Shown here in pieces: positions 36,052-43,643 of a DNA stretch of 64,000 nucleotides (position 1 is the stretch's first letter; each line of letters opens with the position of its first letter). This DNA comes from Burkholderiales bacterium (lineage in GTDB: Bacteria > Pseudomonadota > Gammaproteobacteria > Burkholderiales > SG8-41). Under the pieces are notes generated by a model. The model ran no database searches. It was given only the letters and a program-made list of their open reading frames with translations, and was not told where the DNA came from. Location: positions 20,279 to 84,278 of the forward strand of contig JADZGE010000004.1 in assembly GCA_020854035.1 (NCBI GenBank), in the 5' to 3' direction. A program made the position numbers and the translations under genes.

Positions 36052-37575
36052 ATGGCTGAGACCTTCCAGAACCTGATGCTGGGCTTCGCGGTGGCGCTGC
36101 AGCCGTCCGTGCTGGTCTACGCCTTCGTCGGCTGCGTGATCGGGACGCTCGTCGGCATGCTGCCGGGCGTCGGGCCGCTCGCGGGAATCAGCATGCTGCT
36201 GCCGGCGACCTTCGGGTTGAACCCGATCGTCGCCATCGTCATGCTGGCGGGCGTCTACTACGGCGCGATGTACGGCGGCTCGACGACCTCGATACTCATG
36301 CGCATCCCGGGGGAGGCCGCCTCGGTGATGACCTGCGTGGACGGCTATGCCATGACCCAGCGCGGTCGCGCCGGGCCGGCGCTCGCCATCGCCGCGATCG
36401 GCTCGTTCATCGCGGGCACGCTCGGGGTGCTGGGTCTCATGCTCCTCGCGCCCACCCTCGCCGAATTCGCGCTGCGCTTCGGTCCGCCCGAATACACGGG
36501 GCTGCTCCTGCTCGGTTTCCTCGTGCTGGCCTACATGTCGGGTGGCTCGATGCTGAAGACGCTGGCGATGGCGGCGTTCGGGCTGCTGCTCGGGATGATA
36601 GGCATCGACGTCATGAGCGGCTACACGCGTTTCAATTTCGGCATCGTCGAGCTCGGCGACGGCATCGGCATCGTTCCCGTGGCCGTGGGGCTCTTCGGCA
36701 TCTCCGAGATACTGATGACCGCGGGCCAGCCGGGCGGTGACCGCGTGCAACGGCCGACGCTGCGCGAGCTCGTTCCCTCCGGCGAGGAGCTCCTCCATTC
36801 CGCCGGTCCCATCGCGCGCGGCAGCCTGCTCGGGTTCGTGATCGGCATCATTCCCGGGTCGGCCCACATCATTTCCTCGTTCGTCGCCTACGGCATGGAG
36901 CGGCGGCTCTCGCGCCATCCGGAGCGTTTCGGCAAGGGCGCGATCGAGGGGGTGGCCGGTCCGGAATCCGCGAACAACGCCGCCGCCACCGGCGCCTTCG
37001 TGCCGATGATGGCGCTCGGCGTGCCGACGAGTCCCGTCACGGCGGTGATGATCGCGGCGATCATGGTGCATGGAGTGATCCCCGGGCCGACACTCATCAA
37101 CGAGCGCCCGGATCTCTTCTGGGGCTTCGTCGCCAGCATGTACGTCGGCAACGTCGTGCTCCTCGTGCTCAACCTGCCGCTCGTGGGCGCGTTCGTGAGC
37201 ATCCTGCGCATACCGTACTCGTACCTCTACCCGTGCATACTGTGCTTCTGCATCCTGGGCTGCTACTCGGTCAGCAACAGCGTGGTGGACGTGTGGATCA
37301 TGCTCGCGATGGGCGGCGTGGGCTACGCGTTGCGCAAGTTCGGCTTCGACCTCGCGCCCGTTGCGCTGGGGCTCGTGCTCGCGCCGATGCTGGAGCTTTC
37401 GGTCCGGCAGTCGCTCGCGATGAGCGCCGGCGACTACGGGATCTTCGTGAACAGGCCCATTTCCGCCACCATGCTCGCCCTCGGCGTCGTGCTCTTCGCG
37501 CTGAGTCTCAGGCCCCTGCTGGCGAGGCGCACGCACTGGCGCGCGAAGATCGGGCTGGACGAAGAGCAGGGATGA
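36052..37575 (+). CDS. tctA: TctA large membrane subunit of the TTT transporter
   Basis: 507 residues, normal for TctA, with about twelve helices. The two family repeats are clear: GTLVGMLPGVGPLAGISMLL near residue 29 and, in the second half, FVIGIIPGSAHIISSF near 261. The YYGAMYGGSTTSILMRIPGE stretch near 65-84 and a late ESANNAAATGAFVPMMALG complete the signature. TctA forms the carboxylate channel driven by an ion gradient. The last codon overlaps the ATG of the first exported methyltransferase paralogue (ATGA at 37572-37575), so the two are probably co-translated. Confidence 0.95.
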   Translation: MAETFQNLMLGFAVALQPSVLVYAFVGCVIGTLVGMLPGVGPLAGISMLLPATFGLNPIVAIVMLAGVYYGAMYGGSTTSILMRIPGEAASVMTCVDGYAMTQRGRAGPALAIAAIGSFIAGTLGVLGLMLLAPTLAEFALRFGPPEYTGLLLLGFLVLAYMSGGSMLKTLAMAAFGLLLGMIGIDVMSGYTRFNFGIVELGDGIGIVPVAVGLFGISEILMTAGQPGGDRVQRPTLRELVPSGEELLHSAGPIARGSLLGFVIGIIPGSAHIISSFVAYGMERRLSRHPERFGKGAIEGVAGPESANNAAATGAFVPMMALGVPTSPVTAVMIAAIMVHGVIPGPTLINERPDLFWGFVASMYVGNVVLLVLNLPLVGAFVSILRIPYSYLYPCILCFCILGCYSVSNSVVDVWIMLAMGGVGYALRKFGFDLAPVALGLVLAPMLELSVRQSLAMSAGDYGIFVNRPISATMLALGVVLFALSLRPLLARRTHWRAKIGLDEEQG

Positions 37576-38459
37576 TCCGGATGATGAACGGTGAACCGAC
37601 GCTCGGCGGGCGCCGGTCGCGCTTTCTTGCCGCTGGCGCAGCCGGTGCGCTGATGCTCGCCGCGCCGGTCGCGGGGGCGCAGGAGGTGAAGGATGGCGGT
37701 CCGTTCGTGCCCACGCCGCACAAGGTCGTCGAGGCGATGCTGGATCTCGCCGCCGTGCGGCCGAAGGACTTCGTCATGGACCTCGGCTCGGGTGATGGGC
37801 GCATCGTGCTCACCGCCGCGACGCGCCACAAGGCGCGCGGGATTGGCGTGGACATCGACCAGGAACTCGTCGATCGCGCCAACGCCTCGGCCCGCAGGCT
37901 GGGCGTCGCCGGCCGCGTGAAGTTCGTCAGGCAGGACGTGCGGCAGGCCGATCTTTCCCGGGCGACGGTGCTCGCGCTCTATCTCCTGCCGGGGATGATG
38001 TCGGCGCTGCGGCCGAAGTTCCTGGCGGAGTTGCGGCCGGGCACGCGCATCGTGTCCCACGACTTCGAACTGGGCGAATGGAAGCCGGACCGGACGATCG
38101 AGGTCGAGACGCCGGAGAAGTACGACCTCTCGGGCGCGTGGACCTCCAGCGTGCACCTCTGGATCGTGCCCGCGTCGGTCGAGGGCAGCTGGCGCGGCTC
38201 GGGTGCGGGAGAGAACGGCGCGCGCCTGGAGCTCGAGTTGAGCCAGTCCTACCAGCGCGTGCAGGGGCGGCTTACCCGCGCCGGCGGGCGGGTGTCGCTC
38301 CGCGACGGGGTAGTCGAGGGACGCGGCGTGCGTTTCAGCGTCGCGCGTTCCGGCGGTGGCACCGAGACCTGGATCGCCACCGTGGACGGAGACCGGATGA
38401 GCGGGGAGATCCGGGGGGAGGGCGCCGCGTCGAAGTGGAGCGCGGAGCGCGCCCGGTAG
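37572..38459 (+). CDS. Exported SAM-methyltransferase paralogue 1
   Basis: 295 residues. The N-terminus has arginines (GRRSRFLAAG) before a hydrophobic stretch and an Ala-x-Ala site near GAQE, so it is exported by Sec or possibly Tat. FVPTPHKVVEAMLDLA leads to SAM motif I DLGSGDGR at residue 70, the acidic ribose loop GVDID, and RQDVRQADL. LALYLLPGMM and PGTRIVSHDFELGEWKPDRT follow, and then a C-terminal beta-rich domain (about 195-295). The core resembles FAM173/ATPSCKMT lysine methyltransferases. It overlaps tctA by four bases, tying this copy to the transporter. The substrate and the source of SAM outside the cytoplasm are unknown. Confidence 0.88.
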   Translation: MIRMMNGEPTLGGRRSRFLAAGAAGALMLAAPVAGAQEVKDGGPFVPTPHKVVEAMLDLAAVRPKDFVMDLGSGDGRIVLTAATRHKARGIGVDIDQELVDRANASARRLGVAGRVKFVRQDVRQADLSRATVLALYLLPGMMSALRPKFLAELRPGTRIVSHDFELGEWKPDRTIEVETPEKYDLSGAWTSSVHLWIVPASVEGSWRGSGAGENGARLELELSQSYQRVQGRLTRAGGRVSLRDGVVEGRGVRFSVARSGGGTETWIATVDGDRMSGEIRGEGAASKWSAERAR

Positions 38460-38500
38460 CGCGCGCCGGGAAGCCGTTCCCCGGGCTGCCGCCGGTCAGC

Positions 38501-39154
38501 TCAGCGCGCCGCGGCCGGTGCGCCGCCCATGCCGTGCGACAGTTCCCGGTAGTAGCGCAGCACGCGCGGCACGTAGCTCCGCGTCTCCGCGTAGGGCGGA
38601 ATCCGGTTGCCGTGCTGCATGACGGCCGCCTCCCCCGCGTTGTATGCCGCCAGCGCGAGGTCGAGGTTTTCGCCGAAGAGGGCGATCAGGTCGCGCAGGT
38701 AGCGCGCGCCGCCGCGCAGGTTCTCGCCCGGGTCCCAGATGTCCTTCACGTCGTAGCGGCGCGCCGTGTCAGGCATGAGCTGCATGAGTCCGATCGCGCC
38801 CCTGGGGGAGCGTGCCTTTGGGTTGTAGCCCGATTCCGCGGTGATCACGGCGTGCAGGAGCGCCGGCTCGATCTCGTGCTCGCGCGCGACCGCGGCGATG
38901 AGGGGCGAGTACTCCCTGCGCCCGGCGGCGCCGAAGCGCGCGCCGGGCAGTGCCGGTAGCCCGGGGTCGATCGCGCCCGGGCCGGTTTCCGCCGACCCGG
39001 GCTTCGGCTCCTTCTTGAAGAGGTAGTAGCGATCGTCGACCCGGTGGTTCGCGAGGTGCGCGACGCCGTTCTCGTCGACGCGGCCCCAGATATCGGCGCG
39101 CGCCGGGGCGGTTACGGCGAGCGCTGCGAGCGCGACGGCGGCGGGGAGCCTCAT
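38501..39154 (-). CDS. Lytic transglycosylase (SLT family) with N-terminal DUF4124-like segment
   Basis: 217 residues with a signal peptide ending near ARADI (residue 21). The mature N-terminus GRVDENGVAHLANHRVDD resembles the DUF4124 segment found in front of many transglycosylases. The catalytic domain (about 85-200) carries the glutamate in ITAESGYN near 109, followed by GAIGLMQLMPDTARRYDV and later AYNAGEAAV. It cleaves the glycan strands of peptidoglycan in the periplasm. It is divergent from methyltransferase paralogue 2 and converges on paralogue 1. A -10 box next to the ATG suggests a leaderless transcript. Confidence 0.93.
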   Translation of the reverse strand: MRLPAAVALAALAVTAPARADIWGRVDENGVAHLANHRVDDRYYLFKKEPKPGSAETGPGAIDPGLPALPGARFGAAGRREYSPLIAAVAREHEIEPALLHAVITAESGYNPKARSPRGAIGLMQLMPDTARRYDVKDIWDPGENLRGGARYLRDLIALFGENLDLALAAYNAGEAAVMQHGNRIPPYAETRSYVPRVLRYYRELSHGMGGAPAAAR

Positions 39155-39167
39155 GGCACGTATTCTA
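39155..39167 (-). promoter_or_regulatory. Possible -10 box of a leaderless promoter for the lytic transglycosylase
   Basis: On the minus strand TAGAAT (39167-39162) is followed by seven bases and the ATG at 39154, with no room for a ribosome-binding site. The spacing would place the first transcribed base at the A of the start codon. No -35 box is obvious. Confidence 0.45.
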
Positions 39168-39203
39168 CCGGCACCGGGGGCGGACCGCGCGCCGGTGCTG
39201 GTT

Positions 39204-39209
39204 TACAAT
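39204..39209 (+). promoter_or_regulatory. Candidate -10 box (TACAAT) for methyltransferase paralogue 2
   Basis: TACAAT lies 31 bases before the GTG at 39241, in the 86-base divergent gap. The predicted short leader contains GAGGCGACGAC just before the start codon. No clear -35 element. Confidence 0.4.
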
Positions 39210-39240
39210 CACGAGAAGAACCCTTCCGCGAGGCGACGAC

Positions 39241-40110
39241 GTGATACGGAGACACTGCTGGAACCGGCGCCGGGTGCTCGGGGCGCTCGCGGCGCTGCCG
39301 GTGGCGCGGCTCGCCGCGGCCGCGGACATCGACGCGAAACGCACCGGCGGGCCCTACGTGCCCACCCCGCAGGTCGTGGTGGACGAAATGCTGCGCCTCG
39401 GGCGGGTCGGCCCCGAGGACTTCGTGATCGACTTGGGCTCCGGCGACGGCGTCATCGTGCTGACCGCAGCGCAGAAGCTGAAGGCGCGCGGCATGGGCGT
39501 GGAGATCGACCCGGAGCTCGTGCTGCTCGCGAACAACGAGGCGAAGCGGCGCGGCATCGCCGATCGCGCGGTGTTCCAGGTGCAGGACGTTTTCAAGGCG
39601 GACCTCGGAAAGGCGACGGTGGTGACGCTCTATCTCCTGCCGGGAATGATGATGAACCTGCGCCCGAAGATCTACAGCGAGCTTCGACCCGGCGCCCGGG
39701 TCGTCTCGCACGACTACCATTTCGACGACTGGCAGCCGGACGATCAGTACACCTGGGACGTCCCGGAGAAGGAGGCGATCAACGGCGTGCCGCGCGCGAC
39801 CGTGTATCTGTGGATCGTCCCGGCGAAAGTGGCCGGCCGCTGGCAGGTGAAGGTCACGGGCAGCGGCGCCGCGGAGGAGTACGAGTTGACGCTGCGCCAG
39901 CGCTTCCAGGAGCTCGACGGCACGGATTCACGGGGCGCCAGGGTGATCGCGGCGCGGCTGCGCGGCGGGGACATCATGTTCTCGCTGCCGGGGAGCGGCG
40001 GGCGCAACATCTACCGCGGGCGCGTCACCGGCGACGCGATGGAAGGCGCGGTGGAGCGCGCCGGCGGCAAGGGCACCGCGCGCTTCAGCGCGACGCGGGT
40101 GAAGCCCTGA
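39241..40110 (+). CDS. Exported SAM-methyltransferase paralogue 2 (probable Tat signal, motif I variant)
   Basis: 289 residues from GTG. The N-terminus has a twin-arginine motif NRRRVLGAL followed by a hydrophobic stretch and LAAAAD, which suggests Tat export of a folded, possibly SAM-loaded, protein. The entry motif YVPTPQVVVDEMLRLGRVG is followed by DLGSGDGV at residue 64. This copy alone lacks the Arg that follows GSGDG in its seven sisters. Next come GVEIDPEL, VQDVFKADL, LYLLPGMMMNLRPK and RVVSHDYHFDDWQPDD. A C-terminal beta-rich domain closes it. The gene stands alone with its own promoter, between the transglycosylase and the spermidine-synthase-like gene. GAGG precedes the start. Confidence 0.88.
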   Translation: MIRRHCWNRRRVLGALAALPVARLAAAADIDAKRTGGPYVPTPQVVVDEMLRLGRVGPEDFVIDLGSGDGVIVLTAAQKLKARGMGVEIDPELVLLANNEAKRRGIADRAVFQVQDVFKADLGKATVVTLYLLPGMMMNLRPKIYSELRPGARVVSHDYHFDDWQPDDQYTWDVPEKEAINGVPRATVYLWIVPAKVAGRWQVKVTGSGAAEEYELTLRQRFQELDGTDSRGARVIAARLRGGDIMFSLPGSGGRNIYRGRVTGDAMEGAVERAGGKGTARFSATRVKP

Positions 40111-40135
40111 TCCGCGGGCGCCGATTGAGCCGCAC

Positions 40136-41737
40136 CTAGTTCAGGAGAAACGCCTTCGGCATCCCCTCGACCACCGCCCGCCGGAACGCGATCTGGCTCG
40201 CGGCGATGTCGTAGGTCGCGACGCTCCTCGCGTCGGTGACGACCTCGCCCTCGGCGAGGAGTTCCCGCGAAAGCGGCCGCGGGTGCTCCAGCATGCCGGA
40301 GAGCGCCGGCACGTGGGCTTCGGGGACGTCGTCGAGGCGCATCCACTGCGGGTCGGGGAGCGGCGCGAGGGCCGCGACGAGAAAGCCGTTCACCTGCGCG
40401 GCGCCGGCCCACCGCGGGCGGTAGAGCACGATGTAGGGGAGTTCCGCGCGCAGCGTCGCGAGGAGGTCCGCGTAGGCGGCGGGGCGCTCGAGGTCGGCGA
40501 AGGTATTGAACACCGCCACGCCGCCGAGCGCGAGGCAGCGCCGCAGGTCGCGGAAGAAGTCGCGGGTCACGAGGTAGTCCGGCGTTCCGTCCCCGTGAAA
40601 GAGGTCCACGACCACGACGTCGTGGCCGGCGTCGCACCCGCGCAGGTAGGTGCGCGCGTCGGCGAGGTGCACGGGCGCGCGCTCGGGCCGGTAGCCGAAT
40701 ACGCGCCGCGCCGCGGCGAGCGAGGCCGGGTCGATCTCGACGACCTCGACGGCGATGCCCCGCCCGGCGAGACGCATGGGCACGACCCCCGCGCCGAGAC
40801 CCAGCACCAGCACCGAGCGCGGCCGCGGCGCGTAGGCGAGAACCAGGGATTCGAGCGCCCAGGTGTAGAACGACAGCGATACGCCGTCGGAGCGCACCCG
40901 GTTCTGCACCAGGCCGTCGTGGAAATACATCCGCACGAAGCGGCCGGTCACGGGGTCCGATTCGGTGCGCAGTATCTTCACGGTGCCGAAGAACGAACGG
41001 AAGGTCGCCTCGACGCGCCAGTCGGCGCCCGCGTGCCGCGCCGGCCACATGCGCCCGGTGTAGGCGTCGGCCTGCCAGAGCAGCACGCCGGATGCGAGCA
41101 CCGCCGCCACGGAAAAGGCGGCGGCGCGCCCGCGCCGCGCGACGGCGACGGGCGGGCGCGCGAGCACGGCGAGCGAGGAGAGCGCGAGGACCAGTGCGAC
41201 GGTGAGCACGCCGGAGAAATTGCTGACGTGGGGGATCAGCAGGAATGCCGTCGCCAGCACGCCGGCAACCGAGCCCGCGGTGCTGATGCTGAACACCATG
41301 CCCGCGCCGGCGTCGCCTCCCGCGCGGCTGCCGCGGGTCAGCGCGATCGCCACCAGCAGCGGGTTCATGGCGGAGGCGGCGGCGAGCGGCACGAGCAGCA
41401 GGATGAGGCACGCGGCGAACGCGCCGGCGACGAGGTCGGCGGCGGCGAGCGCGCCGAAGAGGTGCGGGTAGGCGAGGCAGGCGGCGACGATGCCGAGCGC
41501 CGCCACCGCGGGCATGAGCGCGTAGAGCTCGACCAGGCGCTCGAGGCGGGGCGGGCGGGCGCCCGCGAGCCGGCCGCCCAGCCAGTAGCCCAGGGCGAGC
41601 GCGATGAGCGTGATCGACAGGATGCCCGTCCAGATGTACAGGCTTACCCCGAAGTAAGGGGTCATGATGCGCGAGGCGAGGAGCTCGAGCGAGAGCACCG
41701 CGGCGCCGGTCACGAAGAGGATCGAATGAAGGAACAT
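40136..41737 (-). CDS. Membrane-fused spermidine-synthase-like protein
   Basis: 533 residues. The N-terminal half has about seven hydrophobic helices, beginning SLELLASRIMTPYFGVSL, typical of the fused MFS/spermidine-synthase-like family. The C-terminal half (about 280-500) is a Rossmann domain: motif I LGLGAGVVPMRLAG near 312, acidic loop VEIDPASL, and DLFHGDGTPDYL at the position of the catalytic aspartate loop. Members may make polyamines, but many lack known activity. It sits on the opposite strand between methyltransferase paralogues 2 and 3, sharing their dcSAM/SAM-type fold. It is divergent from the five-gene methyltransferase run. Confidence 0.9.
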   Translation of the reverse strand: MFLHSILFVTGAAVLSLELLASRIMTPYFGVSLYIWTGILSITLIALALGYWLGGRLAGARPPRLERLVELYALMPAVAALGIVAACLAYPHLFGALAAADLVAGAFAACLILLLVPLAAASAMNPLLVAIALTRGSRAGGDAGAGMVFSISTAGSVAGVLATAFLLIPHVSNFSGVLTVALVLALSSLAVLARPPVAVARRGRAAAFSVAAVLASGVLLWQADAYTGRMWPARHAGADWRVEATFRSFFGTVKILRTESDPVTGRFVRMYFHDGLVQNRVRSDGVSLSFYTWALESLVLAYAPRPRSVLVLGLGAGVVPMRLAGRGIAVEVVEIDPASLAAARRVFGYRPERAPVHLADARTYLRGCDAGHDVVVVDLFHGDGTPDYLVTRDFFRDLRRCLALGGVAVFNTFADLERPAAYADLLATLRAELPYIVLYRPRWAGAAQVNGFLVAALAPLPDPQWMRLDDVPEAHVPALSGMLEHPRPLSRELLAEGEVVTDARSVATYDIAASQIAFRRAVVEGMPKAFLLN

Positions 41738-41741
41738 CCGG

Positions 41742-41747
41742 TATAAT
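41742..41747 (+). promoter_or_regulatory. Candidate -10 box (TATAAT) of the methyltransferase run 3-7
   Basis: A perfect TATAAT lies 61 bases before the ATG at 41803 in the short divergent gap. No -35 hexamer close to consensus is present 16-18 bases upstream, so an activator or an extended -10 may be needed. Confidence 0.45.
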
Positions 41748-41802
41748 CCCGCACGCTCGATTGCGACTGCGGACTATACGTTCATTTCGCGCTGATTTCG
41801 AC

Positions 41803-42717
41803 ATGCGCCCGTTCATGGATTCCGTGCCGCCGGCGCGCGCGGCGATCGTCGCGGCCGCGCTCATCGCAGCTGCGCCTTCCGCGCGCGGCGCCGAGCCCAG
41901 CGTCCCCTACGTGCCGACACCGCAGGACGTCGTCGAGCGCATGCTGAAGATCGCCCGGGTCGGCCCGCAGGACTACCTGATCGACCTCGGCTCCGGGGAC
42001 GGGCGCATCGTCGTCACCGCCGCGAAGCAGTTCGGGGCGCGCGGCTTCGGCGTCGATCTCAACCCGGAGCGCATACGCGAGGGGAACGAGAACGCGCGCA
42101 GGCAGGGCGTCACGGACCGGGTGGCGTTCTACCAGAGGAACCTCTTCGAGACCGATCTCTCGGAGGCGACGGTCATCACGATGTACCTGCTGCCGCGCGT
42201 GAACATGGAACTGCGCCCGAAGCTGCTCGCGTTGAAGCCCGGCACGCGGATCGTCTCGCACGATTTCTCCATGGAGGACTGGAAACCCGACACCCACGTC
42301 ACCGTCGATACGCCCGGCAAGTGGGGCGGCACCGGCGGCAAGAGCGACATCTATTTCTGGGTGGTGCCGGCGCGTGTCGCGGGAACGTGGCGGTGGGAGC
42401 TGACGATCGCGGGCAAACCGGTCTCCTACCAGGCGACGCTCGAGCAGCGCTTCCAGGTCGTGACGGGACAGGGGCAGGCGGGCGGCCGCGCGGTGAAGCT
42501 CCAGAATATCCGCCTCGCCGGCGGGGAACTGCGCTTCGCGTTCGCCGCGGAGGTGAACGGCCACGATCTCCGGCACGAGTTCACCGGGCGGGTGGACGGC
42601 GAGCGCATCGCGGGCACGGTGTCGGTTTCCGGCCCGCGCGTGCAGGGGGAGCAGGAGTGGAGCGCGCAGCGCGGCGGGAAGGGTGCTGCCCGCGCCGCTC
42701 CGGGCGTGGCCGGTTGA
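41803..42717 (+). CDS. Exported SAM-methyltransferase paralogue 3
   Basis: 304 residues from the ATG at 41803; a TTG at 41761 would lengthen the n-region by 14. The signal peptide has a hydrophobic AAIVAAALIAAAP and an Ala-x-Ala site at ARGAE. YVPTPQDVVERMLKIARVG leads to DLGSGDGR at residue 61, then GVDLNPER. The DLF motif of other copies is NLF here (QRNLFETDL). MYLLPRVNMELRPKLL and RIVSHDFSMEDWKPDT follow. The beta-rich C-terminal domain is complete, ending near GRVDGERIAGTV. It begins the head-to-tail run, and its stop overlaps the next start (TGATG). Confidence 0.9.
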   Translation: MRPFMDSVPPARAAIVAAALIAAAPSARGAEPSVPYVPTPQDVVERMLKIARVGPQDYLIDLGSGDGRIVVTAAKQFGARGFGVDLNPERIREGNENARRQGVTDRVAFYQRNLFETDLSEATVITMYLLPRVNMELRPKLLALKPGTRIVSHDFSMEDWKPDTHVTVDTPGKWGGTGGKSDIYFWVVPARVAGTWRWELTIAGKPVSYQATLEQRFQVVTGQGQAGGRAVKLQNIRLAGGELRFAFAAEVNGHDLRHEFTGRVDGERIAGTVSVSGPRVQGEQEWSAQRGGKGAARAAPGVAG

Positions 42718-43643
42718 TGCCGGGGCGCGCCATCGGCCGGGTGGCCGGCCCCCTGCTCGTCTGCGGAATGCTCGCGGCGGGCGGCGCGGGCGCGCAGGAG
42801 AAGGATCTCGACACGCCGTACGTCCAGACGCCGCAGAACGTCGTGGACAGGATGCTCGAGCTCGCGAAGATCGGCCCGGGCGACTACGTGATCGATCTCG
42901 GTTCCGGCGACGGGCGCATGGTGATCACGGCGGCCCGCCGCTACGGCGCGCGCGGCTTCGGCGTGGACCTCGACCGGCGGCTCGTCGTCCTCGCCAACCG
43001 CAACGCGGCGAAGGCCGGCGTGAGCCAGCGCGCCGTGTTCTACGAGCGCGACCTCTTCGCGACCGACGTGAGCCCGGCCACCGTGCTGACGCTCTACCTC
43101 CTGCCCGACGTCAACCTCGCGATCCGCGAGCGACTGCTGGCGACGCTCAAGCCCGGCACGCGGATCGTCTCGCACGACTACGACTTCGGCGAGTGGCGGC
43201 CCGACTTCGAGACGGAGATGCCGGCGCCCGGCAAGACGGTGGGCGCGCGGCAGGTGAGCAAGGTTTTCTTCTGGGTGGTGCCGGGCAACGCGGCGGGGAA
43301 GTGGCGCTGGACGCTCGCCCGCGAGGGCAAGCCCGAGACCTACGAGCTCGTGCTCGACCAGAACTTCCAGAAGCTCGAGGGCACGCTCGCGGCAGGAGGG
43401 CGGCCGGCGAAGCTCGCGGACCCGGCGTTGCGCGGAGAGGAGATCACCTTCACCGCGGTGGTGGCCGGCGCGCGCTACGAGTACGCCGGCCGGATCCACA
43501 ACAACGCCATCGCCGGTTCCGTCCGGCTCGCCACGGGCGCGGGGCCGGGCGCCGCGCCCGCGGCGCCCGCGTGGGAGGCGACGCGCACGGAACTGCGCGT
43601 CCCGCGCCACCTCGCGCGCGAGGCCGCGGGCGCGGCGAAATGA
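42717..43643 (+). CDS. Exported SAM-methyltransferase paralogue 4
   Basis: 308 residues. The ATG shares one base with the previous stop. A Sec-type signal peptide ends near GAGAQE (residue 24). YVQTPQNVVDRMLELAKIG is followed by DLGSGDGR at residue 60, GVDLDRRL, ERDLFATDV, LYLLPDVNLAIRERLL and RIVSHDYDFGEWRPDF. The C-terminal beta-rich domain starts at FFWVVPGNAAGKWRW and carries the family's LDQNFQKLEG strand. It ends with an Ala-rich extension of about 35 residues not shared by all copies. ATGA overlap with paralogue 5. Confidence 0.9.
   Translation: MPGRAIGRVAGPLLVCGMLAAGGAGAQEKDLDTPYVQTPQNVVDRMLELAKIGPGDYVIDLGSGDGRMVITAARRYGARGFGVDLDRRLVVLANRNAAKAGVSQRAVFYERDLFATDVSPATVLTLYLLPDVNLAIRERLLATLKPGTRIVSHDYDFGEWRPDFETEMPAPGKTVGARQVSKVFFWVVPGNAAGKWRWTLAREGKPETYELVLDQNFQKLEGTLAAGGRPAKLADPALRGEEITFTAVVAGARYEYAGRIHNNAIAGSVRLATGAGPGAAPAAPAWEATRTELRVPRHLAREAAGAAK

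Noticed and set aside
41738..41750. Leaderless promoter for the spermidine-synthase-like gene
   Set aside because: On the minus strand the A/T-rich hexamer is only two to four bases from the ATG, too close for a -10 box. The TATAAT reads better toward the methyltransferase run.
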